From: an uncultured Victivallis sp.
GTDB lineage: Bacteria > Verrucomicrobiota > Lentisphaeria > Victivallales > Victivallaceae
DNA length: 64,000 nucleotides
NCBI GenBank assembly: GCA_944389895.1
Contig: CALXOA010000075.1
Span: forward strand, 1-64,000
Direction of reading: 5' to 3'
The notes beneath the pieces are model-generated. The model was given only the letters and a program-made list of their open reading frames with translations. It was not told where the DNA came from and made no database searches. Every line of letters starts with the position of its first letter. Within the stretch, counting starts at the first letter, position 1. The position numbers were made by a program, and so were the translations under genes. Positions 43,221 through 52,700 of this stretch are shown one piece after another.

Positions 43221-44084
43221 TCAGTGTTCCGCAGGCTCCTGCGCCTGCTCGGTGCGCTCTTTTTCGAGCAGCGCACGCAGCTGGGCACGGGCCGCCGCCG
43301 GATCACTCCGACGGAGCGTTTCAATTTTTGCGAACTCCGCGGGATATTTTTCCTTGAGCCGGCGCATCTGCTGCATCGGATTGATCCGGGCCGGTCCCGG
43401 TGCCGGGTTTTCGGCACTGCCGGGCGAACGCTGGAAGCCGGGACCGCCGAACTCGAGCGTGATCCCTGCTTTTTCAGCAAGTTCCCGCGTCATCCGGAAT
43501 GCTGCGCGCGGGTCGGTTTTCCGGAGCTCCTCGATCTTTGCGTACTCCGCCGGGTATTTCTCCTTGAGAGTTTCCAGCTGTTCGGCAATCGATTTCGGAG
43601 CGGCGGGCAGTTCAAGACCGGCTTTCTTCGCGAGCTCCTCCAATGCCGTCTCGGTTTCCCTGCGCAACATCTCAATCTTCGCATATTCCTCGGGATACTT
43701 CTGCTTGAGCTGCGCTTCGATCGCCGCACGTGAATTTCCTCCCCGGGGCCCGAACATCATGCCGCGCTCAGGGCGCTCCTCGCCTCCCCGGCGCTCTCCT
43801 CGCTCCATGCGGGAACGGCGTGGCAGCAGATCGGATTGTTCGGCCAGTTCGCGCAATTTTGCCGCGGCCTCCAGCAGATTGGTCTTTTGCAACTCCTCGA
43901 TCCGGGAGTACTCCTCCGGCGCTTTTTCCTTGAGTTGCTGCTGGATTTTCACCCAGTCCACGTCTTGGCGGGCATTGGCGCGGAACGGTCCGGCATTGCG
44001 GTGTGAGGGTTGCTCGGCCGCTTCGCCGGCGAGGAAAAGAAGACCACCGGCCAGAAGGCCGGCCAGGAGCACGTTGTATCTCAT
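43221..44084 (-). CDS. Exported four-repeat charged protein heading the secretion operon
   Basis: A 287-residue protein with a signal peptide (YNVLLAGLLAGGLLFLAGEA). It contains four copies of a 19-residue unit of consensus LK-E/Q-K-YP-x-E-Y-AKIExLR, at residues 51-69, 126-144, 173-191 and 243-261, each followed by an Ala/Leu/Glu-rich helix and separated by Arg/Gly/Pro-rich linkers. The units are probably short helical hairpins. I do not recognise the family. GGAG lies nine bases before the ATG. It is the first gene of the type II secretion operon; the 206 bases upstream contain no promoter I trust. Confidence 0.72.
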   Translation of the reverse strand: MRYNVLLAGLLAGGLLFLAGEAAEQPSHRNAGPFRANARQDVDWVKIQQQLKEKAPEEYSRIEELQKTNLLEAAAKLRELAEQSDLLPRRSRMERGERRGGEERPERGMMFGPRGGNSRAAIEAQLKQKYPEEYAKIEMLRRETETALEELAKKAGLELPAAPKSIAEQLETLKEKYPAEYAKIEELRKTDPRAAFRMTRELAEKAGITLEFGGPGFQRSPGSAENPAPGPARINPMQQMRRLKEKYPAEFAKIETLRRSDPAAARAQLRALLEKERTEQAQEPAEH

Positions 44085-44290
44085 TTTGATGGTCTCCGGC
44101 TGTTGTCGTTATCAACTTTTCCATGCGAAAGTGGTACACATATTCTTTAACGCAATCGGATCGGCAGATATTGTCACGATTGGCGATTTTTCAGGCAAAT
44201 CAGTCGAAATGCGGGTGTGAAGGAGTGTCGAAGCGGAACTCCGGAGGAGAGAATCCGGTTGTCCCGGGACCTCCTGTACTTCGCGACGCT

Positions 44291-45454
44291 TCAGGATTTG
44301 AACTGTTCGAAAAGGTACCAGCACCCGTAGTCCGGCAGTCCGGTCGCCAGCTTGAGAGCCGGGGAGCCGTCACCGCTTCGTCTGCTGCGGATCGCCGTGG
44401 CGAGGTAACGGTTGCCGGAGGGAAGTTCCCGGGGAAGCTCCAGTACGACTTCACCCGAATGGAACTCCCCGGTGGTCCAGCTGCCCGGCTCCAACTCGGG
44501 ATCGACGGCTGAAGCAAGGAGTTCTCCGTCTTCTCCGAGCAGGGCAAACTCGACCCGGTACTCTCTTTTCGGATCCGGAAGCACACCACAGGCGTAATTC
44601 CCCCACGTACTGCGGATGACGATCCGGTCACCGGGAATCAGTTCCGATGGGAACTCGAGTCTGGCGGGGGCGAGCCGATACCCCCCGAGTTCGATAAATT
44701 CCTGCACGAGATCGGGTGTCTTGAGCCAGAGGGCGGCGTCGGCGACGTTGCCGAGTTCGAGCCAGTTCGCGTGGTGCTCCAGCGCTTCCGCCAGAGTTGC
44801 CGCCCGGATGGCTCCCCACTCTTCACAAAGTTCTCCGTAGTGCGAATCGCTGCGCCAGTGCTCTCCTTCCCCGGCCCGATAGCCGATCGCAGCAAAAAAC
44901 GGCCGGGCCGGGAAGCGGCCGAGAACCGCCTGCCGTTCCGCGGCGGGAAAGCAGTCTCCGCCGACCGCGGCACAGCTGATTGCGCCTTGAACTCCGCCGG
45001 ACGACGGTACACGGGAGAAATACTTCTCGATTCGTTCCGCCCCCGGTCCGGTTGCCATGACGAAATCGACCCTGGAGGGATCGTCGAACTCTGCCGCAAA
45101 ACCGGCGAGGAATCGCTCATATCCGCGTTGGAATGCCGGAACTTTCTCCTGCTCCGATCCGACCCGGATCCGGAAGGCGAGGCGCAGTTTGCGTTTCAAT
45201 GCTCCGGCGATCAGAAGCTGAAACTCCTCGTCGTACTTCCAGGCAAACTGGCCGGGACGTGGTTCAAGATGGTTCCGGCTCCAGTCTACGAACAACAGCG
45301 ATGCGGCGCTCTGCGCGGCCTGCTCCTGTGCATGCCAGTAGGGGACGGCATCACCGTCATCATCTCCATGGCGGAGCGCCCATCCCGTGCCGGGGTTGCG
45401 CAGGAGATCCACCATGTCTACTCCGGGTTCGATTATTTTGTATGACATTTTCAT
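44291..45454 (-). CDS. DUF4832-like putative carbohydrate-active protein
   Basis: A 387-residue protein resembling DUF4832/DUF4874 proteins, which look like TIM-barrel glycoside hydrolases with a C-terminal beta domain. The N-terminal part has NPGTGWALRH and LLFVDWSRNHLEPRPGQFAW; the C-terminal part has the family-like RLEFPSELIPGDRIVIRS and STWGNYACGVLP, then a beta-sandwich. No signal peptide is visible. Two starts are possible (45454 and 45448), neither with a strong ribosome binding site. It is divergent from the next gene. Enzymatic activity is not shown. Confidence 0.68.
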   Translation of the reverse strand: MKMSYKIIEPGVDMVDLLRNPGTGWALRHGDDDGDAVPYWHAQEQAAQSAASLLFVDWSRNHLEPRPGQFAWKYDEEFQLLIAGALKRKLRLAFRIRVGSEQEKVPAFQRGYERFLAGFAAEFDDPSRVDFVMATGPGAERIEKYFSRVPSSGGVQGAISCAAVGGDCFPAAERQAVLGRFPARPFFAAIGYRAGEGEHWRSDSHYGELCEEWGAIRAATLAEALEHHANWLELGNVADAALWLKTPDLVQEFIELGGYRLAPARLEFPSELIPGDRIVIRSTWGNYACGVLPDPKREYRVEFALLGEDGELLASAVDPELEPGSWTTGEFHSGEVVLELPRELPSGNRYLATAIRSRRSGDGSPALKLATGLPDYGCWYLFEQFKS

Positions 45455-45498
45455 CCGTTGGTCCCGAGGATACGTTTCTTTTCTCCATTGTCGGAAAA

Positions 45499-45527
45499 AA
45501 TATGATGCATTGGACGCAATTATGCAA
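45499..45527 (-). promoter_or_regulatory. Candidate promoter of the DUF4832-like gene
   Basis: On the minus strand TTGCAT and CATATT are separated by 17 bases, about 45 bases before the gene start. Confidence 0.35.
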
Positions 45528-45546
45528 GTATCGAGAGGCATATTTC

Positions 45547-45575
45547 TTGCAATTGGCCTGTAGCCGTGCTATAAT
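45547..45575 (+). promoter_or_regulatory. Strong putative promoter
   Basis: TTGCAA and a perfect TATAAT are separated by 17 bases, about 60 bases before the 204-residue membrane protein gene. Confidence 0.65.
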
Positions 45576-45585
45576 TCCGCACTGT

Positions 45586-45604
45586 TTCCGGCGCGGGGCC
45601 GGAA
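45586..45604 (+). other. Leader hairpin
   Basis: TTCCGGC and GCCGGAA form a perfect seven-pair stem with a GCGGG loop, beginning about 10 bases after the promoter. No T-tract follows, so it is not a standard terminator; it may stabilise the transcript or be a protein site. Confidence 0.45.
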
Positions 45605-45635
45605 CCCTGAACCCCATGCAGAGGAGAGTCGGAGG

Positions 45636-46250
45636 ATGATGACGGAGTCGGAACTCAAGGCGCTTCAACTTCTGGTTTCGCAACGGAACCGCTCGCTGCT
45701 TCTGGCGGCGCTGGGGAGTTTTCTGCTTTCCATTCTGTTGTTTCTGGTGATCGGCGGTCTGCTGTTCCTCCTGCTGTGGGCCATCTGCCTGCGTCTGGGG
45801 GGGAGTGCACAATGGGCCTTCTGGATCATTTCCGGCGTGATTGTCGCAACGGTGGCATTTCAGCCCCTCTGCGAGGAGGAGCATCCGGCACTTCAGGAGA
45901 TTCCGGAGCGGGATTTTAATTTTTTCAGTCGTTCCAGTGGCGGGGATCGCCAACTTCTCGAAGCGGCGTTTCAGTTTCTCACTTTCGGCGCGAAAGCGTT
46001 CTGGATCGGAATCCGGAAGATCCGTGAGGTGTTGCGGCTGCGGTGCATTGCGTTTTCCGAACTGACGGCGGTGATCGAACCTCTGCTGCGCAATCGTTCG
46101 CAGACGCTCTATGAGATTTCAGACGCTGCGGGGATTTCCGCCGGAGATGTCAAATCGCTGCTGGTTCTGCTCGACGCGGTGGTCTGGCTGCGGCAGGACC
46201 GGCAGCTGGCTGCGGCGTTGAGTTCCACGTGGCGCGACCCGCTCTCGTAG
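45636..46250 (+). CDS. Two-helix membrane protein with winged-helix-like C-terminus
   Basis: A 204-residue protein with two adjacent hydrophobic helices (SLLLAALGSFLLSILLFLVI and a following stretch near residues 45-75), then a soluble region of about 120 residues. Its end, LYEISDAAGISAGDVKSLLV with LLDAVVWLRQDRQLA, is like a winged-helix fold used for protein or DNA contacts. No family is recognised. AGGAG lies nine bases before the ATG, and a strong promoter and leader hairpin lie upstream. It stands alone as a transcription unit, convergent with the M32 carboxypeptidase gene. Confidence 0.68.
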   Translation: MMTESELKALQLLVSQRNRSLLLAALGSFLLSILLFLVIGGLLFLLLWAICLRLGGSAQWAFWIISGVIVATVAFQPLCEEEHPALQEIPERDFNFFSRSSGGDRQLLEAAFQFLTFGAKAFWIGIRKIREVLRLRCIAFSELTAVIEPLLRNRSQTLYEISDAAGISAGDVKSLLVLLDAVVWLRQDRQLAAALSSTWRDPLS

Positions 46251-46279
46251 CAGTTGTCTCCCTCTTGCGGGAATCCGCT

Positions 46280-47770
46280 TCACAGCCGGTAACGGCTCCG
46301 GAGGTAGTCCAGATAGCACTTCGAATCGATCCTGGCCGATCCTGTGCAACGTTCCAGCAACTGTGCGGGCGTGTATTTGGCTCCGAAGCGATGGATGTTT
46401 TCGCGCAGGAAACCGAGCAGCTGCGTGAAACGGCCGTTTGCGATTTCCATACCGAGCTGCGGCAGCTCGGCGTTGGCTTTCGCCCAGATCTGTGCGGCGA
46501 TCAGATTGCCGAGCGCGTAGGTCGGGAAGTAGCCGAACTCCCCGGTTGCCCAGTGGATATCCTGCAGAACGCCCCGGGCGTCGTCCGGCGGCTCGATGCC
46601 GAGGTACTCGACCATCTTCGCATTCCAGAGATCCCGGAGATCGGCGACCCGGAAAGTCTCATCGAACACCCCTTTCTCCAGTTCATACCGCAGCATGATG
46701 TGCAGATTGTAGGTCGCTTCATCCGCTTCGGTGCGGATCAGGGAACATTCAACTTTGTTGACCGCCTGCAGAAAGCGCTCGAACGTCACGCCTCCCAGCG
46801 CTCCGGAAAAGCGGCGCTGGAATCGCGGGTAGAAGAACTGCCAGAATTCGGCGGAGTGCGCGACCTGGTTCTCCCAGAGGCGGGACTGGGATTCATGGAA
46901 CCCGAAAGAGGCGCCGTCGGCCAGCGGTGTTCGCGCATAGGCCGGATCGATTCCCTGGCCGTAGAGCGCATGGCCGCATTCGTGAATCGTACTCAGCAGA
47001 CAGGAGAGCGGCAATCCCGGCCGGACATTGGTGGTGATCCTCACATCGTTCGCTCCGAACTCCGTGGTGAACGGGTGGGTGGAGAGATCGATGCGGCCCC
47101 GGTTGAAGTCATAGCCGATCCGCTTCACTGTTTCGCGGGCGAAGGCGAGCTGCCCGGAGGCGTGGAAACGCCCGTTCCGCAGGAAGGAATCATCGACCGG
47201 CCCCCGGGCGACGATTGCACGAACGAGGCGGCTCTGTTCGCGCCGCAGCGGACCGAAGATCCGATCCAGTTCGGCGGCGGTCATCCCCTCCTCGAAATCG
47301 TCGAGCAGCGCGTCATAGATTCGGGAAGGCGGCTGGAAGAGTCCGGCGTATTCCCGCTTGAGTGCGATCAGCCGTTCCAATGCCGGTTGGAAGAGCGTGA
47401 AATCAGTGGCTTTCCGCGCCCGCATCCAGGCGAATTGTCCATGAGCCGCTGCACGCGAAAGTGCTGCAACCAACCGCCGCGGCATCTTGCGTTGCCGCTC
47501 GAAGTCACGCGACAGCCTGCGCAGGATTGCCGCCTCGTCTGAATCGGGATCATAACCGGCGGCACTGAGGCGGTCGATTAATTTTCCGAGCCGGGCAGAG
47601 GTCGATTTCGCATGACGCAATGCGGCGAGAGTTTCCAGTTGCTGTGCCCGCGTTTCCTCCGCGCCCGGCGGCAGGTAAACCTGCTGATCCCATTCGAGCA
47701 GGGAGCTTACGGCGGTCAGATCGGCGATCTCGCCGATCAACGATTTCAATTCCGCAAAATCGCGGTCCAT
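46280..47770 (-). CDS. Carboxypeptidase of family M32 (Taq type)
   Basis: A 496-residue zinc metallocarboxypeptidase. The HEXXH motif is H263-ECG-H267 in TIHECGHALYGQGID, and downstream family motifs include GASFGFHESQSRLWENQVA and NLHIMLRYELEKGVF, with GYFPTYALGNLIAAQIW near the end. These cytoplasmic enzymes remove C-terminal residues with broad specificity. AAGGAGAGG lies just before the ATG. It follows the GDYXXLXY gene after 45 bases on the same strand. Length is typical. Confidence 0.94.
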   Translation of the reverse strand: MDRDFAELKSLIGEIADLTAVSSLLEWDQQVYLPPGAEETRAQQLETLAALRHAKSTSARLGKLIDRLSAAGYDPDSDEAAILRRLSRDFERQRKMPRRLVAALSRAAAHGQFAWMRARKATDFTLFQPALERLIALKREYAGLFQPPSRIYDALLDDFEEGMTAAELDRIFGPLRREQSRLVRAIVARGPVDDSFLRNGRFHASGQLAFARETVKRIGYDFNRGRIDLSTHPFTTEFGANDVRITTNVRPGLPLSCLLSTIHECGHALYGQGIDPAYARTPLADGASFGFHESQSRLWENQVAHSAEFWQFFYPRFQRRFSGALGGVTFERFLQAVNKVECSLIRTEADEATYNLHIMLRYELEKGVFDETFRVADLRDLWNAKMVEYLGIEPPDDARGVLQDIHWATGEFGYFPTYALGNLIAAQIWAKANAELPQLGMEIANGRFTQLLGFLRENIHRFGAKYTPAQLLERCTGSARIDSKCYLDYLRSRYRL

Positions 47771-47815
47771 TTTCCTCTCCTTCCCGGGCGACGGTGGCTG
47801 CCGTGGACTGCTTCG

Positions 47816-48367
47816 CTATTCCGCCGCGGCGAGTTCCCGGATGGATTTCCCATCGATTTCAAGATCTTCGATACAGGCGAATCCGTTATAAACCCGCAGT
47901 ACCAGCCGGGCTTTCCCGTTGCCGGCCAGAGCCTGGTTCAACACCTTCTCCGCCTTCGGGGCAAGCTTTTCATTGAGATAGAAGCGCGTAAACGGTGACT
48001 CGAACTCTCTGTTGGCATTCACGCGAAATCGCCAGTACGGAAGTGTCACCGCAAGATAATCTCCCGATTCGGGGGGAGTTGATCGCAATTCATCGAAGAA
48101 AGAGGTGCCCTCCTTGTCCGTACCGATCGTCACGTAAGCCGAGCGGCCATATGGCTGGACCAGATTTGTCCGCTTTGCAGTCGCATTGAGCCGGATCTGC
48201 AGATATCTCCCCCGGAATACATCATGCGGATCGTATCCCTCCACCGCGAACCGGCAGACGTTCCCCCAGAGCATGGCTCGTTCCGCCAGAATGATCTTCG
48301 TCGAAATGATGCCGAGAATCAGCAAAGAAGCGATTCCGAACAGAACCAGTTTGAACGTCTTCAACAT
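47816..48367 (-). CDS. GDYXXLXY-family membrane-anchored protein
   Basis: A 183-residue protein with one N-terminal membrane helix (LVLFGIASLLILGIISTKII) and a periplasmic beta domain. The segment GYDPHDVFRGRYLQIRLNAT corresponds to the GDYXXLXY motif of this family, with variant residues. Members of the family are usually next to DUF2157 genes, as here. The start has a strong AAAGGAGG site and overlaps the DUF2157 stop. The role is unknown; the pair is thought to act at the membrane. Confidence 0.78.
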   Translation of the reverse strand: MLKTFKLVLFGIASLLILGIISTKIILAERAMLWGNVCRFAVEGYDPHDVFRGRYLQIRLNATAKRTNLVQPYGRSAYVTIGTDKEGTSFFDELRSTPPESGDYLAVTLPYWRFRVNANREFESPFTRFYLNEKLAPKAEKVLNQALAGNGKARLVLRVYNGFACIEDLEIDGKSIRELAAAE

Positions 48368-49674
48368 GATGCACCTCCTTTCTGCCGGAATCTGCGTGCC
48401 AGAATCAGATTGACCAGCCCCGTAATCAGGCCGAGTGCGATAAAGCTGAAAGCATAGACCAGAATGTCTTCCGCCGAACAGAACCGCAACAGAATCTGCA
48501 GCGCCAGCACACCCATCCCGCAGTTCAGGTAAACCAGTTTGCGGCGGCGGTAGCCGGTCACCAGAAGTGCAACCCCGAGCGCCGCCAGCAGCAGGTTGCA
48601 GAGGATGATTCCGACCTCTTCCTGCGCGCACAGCTGGGTGATCAGCAGAAAGACCGGCAGGAACACCGGAAACAACGAGGAGAAATTACGGCACCGTACT
48701 CCGGCATACCAGATACAGGCCGCATAGAGTACGACGAGAACACAGAAGAAGGTGCTTCCCGACTCAGAGAAGTCCCGCATGTTCCAGGAGTACTCTTTCC
48801 AGAACCAGGAGTAACCGGCCGCGTAGAGCATCCACAGAATGCCGATCCAGCCGCAGATCGCGATGACTCCGAAGCGGTCACGGCGCTCATGCGCGTCGAG
48901 CCAGCCGCCGCCGACGCAGAGCAGTGCGAAAAAGATGGCGTAACAGAATTTCGCGATGGATCCCCCGCCGCCGCCGGAAACCTCAGCGGTTCCGGCCGAC
49001 ATCAACAGCAGAAGCCCTCCTGCTCCGAACAGGCGGCCGAGAACGACCAGCGCACGGGGGCCGCCCGGCCACGAGAGCCGGATCAGCATCGGCAGAATCA
49101 GGACAAAGAGCAACGTCAATTTGAGCAGCAACGCCGAATCGTTCCAGCTGTTCCCAAAGAAAACCCACAGTACGATGGAGTAGACTGTCGCCAGTGCTGC
49201 ACTCTTGAAGAGGTAGACCGGCAACACCAGCATCAACAGCCAGACCAGCAGAAAGTCGGCAGTGGTTCCGTTGAGGTGGTAGAGTTGTGAGACGATCGCC
49301 AGCCCCGAGGCAGCCGTCGCCCCGAGCAACAGCGCGGAACTTTCGTTCCAGGCCACCGACTTCTCTCGCCGTGACAGCGTGAAGAAACCGAGTGCGATTG
49401 CCGCGAAAAGCGGAACGTAGGCGATGGCCAGGCGTATCCCGGGGGAAAACATGTCCCAGTTGTGCGAAATGATCAGGATGATTCCGCCACCGACCAGCGC
49501 AGCCGACAAGACCGACAACAGCACCGAGAGGTAGTGCAACGGCATCCGGCCGGCAGCCAACACCGGTTCGTAATAACGGCGCAGCTCATCGGCACTGCCG
49601 TGAGAGACCAGTCCTTTTCGCTCCCATGCGGGCAGTTCCCGCATCAACTCTTCGACAAAACGTCTGGTTGCCAT
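48361..49674 (-). CDS. DUF2157 multi-pass membrane protein
   Basis: A 437-residue protein: an N-terminal soluble part of about 50 residues (ELPAWERKGLVSHGSADELRR) typical of DUF2157, then about twelve hydrophobic helices (for example YLSVLLSVLSAALVGGGIIL and TGLVNLILARRF at the end). The ATG at 49674 gives the family-like N-terminus; a longer start at 49773 overlaps dnaE and is unlikely. It is coupled to the GDYXXLXY gene by a seven-base overlap. The function is unknown. Confidence 0.8.
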   Translation of the reverse strand: MATRRFVEELMRELPAWERKGLVSHGSADELRRYYEPVLAAGRMPLHYLSVLLSVLSAALVGGGIILIISHNWDMFSPGIRLAIAYVPLFAAIALGFFTLSRREKSVAWNESSALLLGATAASGLAIVSQLYHLNGTTADFLLVWLLMLVLPVYLFKSAALATVYSIVLWVFFGNSWNDSALLLKLTLLFVLILPMLIRLSWPGGPRALVVLGRLFGAGGLLLLMSAGTAEVSGGGGGSIAKFCYAIFFALLCVGGGWLDAHERRDRFGVIAICGWIGILWMLYAAGYSWFWKEYSWNMRDFSESGSTFFCVLVVLYAACIWYAGVRCRNFSSLFPVFLPVFLLITQLCAQEEVGIILCNLLLAALGVALLVTGYRRRKLVYLNCGMGVLALQILLRFCSAEDILVYAFSFIALGLITGLVNLILARRFRQKGGASC

Positions 49675-49735
49675 TGAAGGGGCCCTTTCCTTATCATGCG
49701 TCCGGAGTATTGGCCGGATGATTTGAATTTCGGTA

Positions 49736-52700
49736 TCAGGCTTGTTTTTCCTCAGGAGTTTTCTCCTTGTCACGATTCCAGGCCCGGCGCGGCGGCGGAG
49801 CGTAGGGCACCGCCTTCAGACGATAGTGCCCCGGGCCGAGAAGACGATCCAGTTCTCTGAGCATTTCGCAGGTGACTTTGATTTTTCGTCCGCGCGTTTC
49901 GATGAACGTTACCGAGTCGTCGAGGCCGACCAGGCAGGTGACCACCTCGGTTTCCCCCGGTTCCCGGAAGCAGGCGGCGGCAACGGCCTTGAGCGTGTCG
50001 CTGTCGATTTCCGAGGCATAAAGGTGCAGGTGAAGCTGCTGGGTCAATGTTTCCGGTACGGTCGCGAGCAGTTCCACCCGATCGACGATCACCCTGGGTT
50101 TCTCGTTTTCGTCGCGTTTGCTGACAGTGGCCTCAAGCAACAGCGGTGTCCCGGGGGCCATCGGAATGTTCGCCTCGGTCAGCGTTCCGAGTGCACGCTC
50201 GTAGATCATGCATTCCGCGGAAGAGTCGAGATCTTCAAGCTGAAGAATCCCGAACTGTTTCCCGGAGTTCTTGCTGAACTTCTGGGTGAAGGCACCGACC
50301 ATTCCGGTGAGGCGGACCCGCTCGTTGTCTCCGAGCGTCTCCAGCTCCCGGATCGGAATCGAGGCATAGGTGCGGACCAGTTCCGCATATGGATCGAGGG
50401 GATGGCCGGTCACGTAGAAGCCGAGCAGCTCCTTTTCACTCTTGAGGATCTCTTCGCTGTCAAATTCCGGAATATCCGGAATCGGCACTGTGCAGTCCCC
50501 CGCACCGCTGCCGCCGTCGTCGAAGAGATCGAAGAGCGATCCCTGACCGGCTGCTCTGTCGCGGGCGCGCTCGCCGGCAAATGCCATCATCGGTTCGGCA
50601 ATCGCGAGGATCTGGCTGCGCCGCAGCCCGAGGCTGTCGAGAGCGCCCGCGCGGGTCAGATGTTCCAGCATCCGCGAATTGATTTCGGCACCGCACCGTT
50701 CGCAGAAATCGAGGAAACTTTCAAAACGTCCTTCCTGTTTGCGGCTCTCGATGATTTTTGAAGCGGCGATTTCGCCGACTCCCTTGATTGCACCGAGACC
50801 GAAACGGATACAGCCGGAGTCGACGGAGAAGCTGATTCCCGAAGAGTTCACATCGGGCGGCAGCACCTTGATTCCCATCTCCTTGCAGGCGTTGATCAGA
50901 AACGCGATCTGCTCGGAGCTTTCGATCTCACTGGTCAGCACGGCCGCCATAAATTCCACAGGATAATTCGCCTTGAGGTAGGCCGTCTGATAGGAGACGA
51001 ATGCGTAGGCTGCGGAGTGGGACTTATTGAAGCCGTATCCCGCGAACATTTTGATCTTTTCCCAGATCTGATTGGCCAGTTCTTCGGAGATCTGGTTGGT
51101 TTCCCAGCACCCCTTGACGAACTTCTCCTTCTGCTTGGCCAGCACGTCAACCTTCTTTTTCCCGATCGCACGGCGCAGGATATCTGCACCGCCGAGAGAG
51201 AAACCTGCGAGTACCTGCACGACCTGCATGATCTGCTCCTGATAGAGCATGATTCCGTAGGTTTCCTTGAGGTACGGTTCCATTTTCGGGTGGTCGTAGA
51301 TGATCTCCTGAGTCCCTTTTTTGCGGGCGATGAATTCCGGAATGAACTGCATCGGCCCGGGGCGGTAGATCGCCAGCAGCGCCACGATATGTTCGATCGT
51401 CTCCACCCCGAACGACCGGCAGAGGTTCTGCATGCCGCCCGATTCCAGCTGGAATACCGCCACCGTGTCGCCGCGCTGGAGCATTTCGTAGGTCGGCGGG
51501 TCGTCGAGCGGAATGGTTGACATGTCCAGGTCGAGTCCGTTGTGGGTCTCCTTGATCATGTCGAGGGCATTGCGGATGATCGTCAACGTGCGCAACCCGA
51601 GGAAGTCCATCTTCAACAGCCCCTGCTGCTCGCACGGCACCGCCGTGAACTGCACCACCATACCCCCCTGTGCACTGCGGGCCAGCGGCACCAGATTGTC
51701 GAGCCGCTGGTCGCCGATGATCACGCCGGCGGCGTGGATTCCGGTCTGGCGGTTCAGGCCCTCGAGAACCTTTGCGAACTTGAATACCCGCGCGACCTGC
51801 GGATCGGTGTTCAGAAGCTCGGCCAGCTCCTTGGATTGCTCCACCGCCTTGTCGAGCGTCATCTTGGGGTCCTCGGGGATCAGCTTGGTCAACCGGTTGC
51901 CGAACTCGAAGTCAAAGCCGAGCACCCGTGCAACATCCTTGACCACCGCCTTGGGTTTGAGTTGCCCGTAGGTGCAGATCTGGGCGACACTGTCGTGGCC
52001 GTATTTGTCGCGGACGTAATCGATCACCTCTCCCCGCCGTTTTTCACAGAAATCGATGTCGAAATCCGGTGGGCTGACGCGTTCCGGGTTCAGAAAACGC
52101 TCGAACAGAAGATTGTAACGCAGTGGATCAATGTCGGTGATCAGCGTCAGGAACGCAACCAGCGAACCGGCGCCGGAACCGCGTCCCGGCCCGACCGGAA
52201 TACCCTGCTCCTTGGCGTGGCGGATGAAGTCGGAGACCACCAGAAAATAACTGCAGAAACCGGTGCGTTCAATGATGCCGAGTTCGTAATCCATCCGCTT
52301 GATGATCGACTGCTGACGCTCGTCGAGCTCTCCCTTGCGGGCGTCGAATCCATACCGCTTCGGCATGTTGTTGAGACAGACCTCGCGCAGAAACTCCTTC
52401 CCCGGAACCGTCCCGTCGGGAAGGGTGTAGACCGGGTAGTGGTTGACCTCCGGAACATAATGGAACTTCATGCTGCACCGCTCGGCGATCAATCTGGTGT
52501 TGGTTACCGCGTCGGGGACTTCGCGGAACAGCTCCTTCATCTCTTCCGGACTCTTGAAGTAGAACTCCGGCGCCGAGAAACGGAACCGTTTCGGATCGTC
52601 AAGCCGTGCTCCAGTCTGGATGCAGAGCATGATCTCATGAGCTTCGGCATCCTCTTTGCGCATATAGTGCACGTCGTTGGTGGCGACCAGCGGCACGTTG

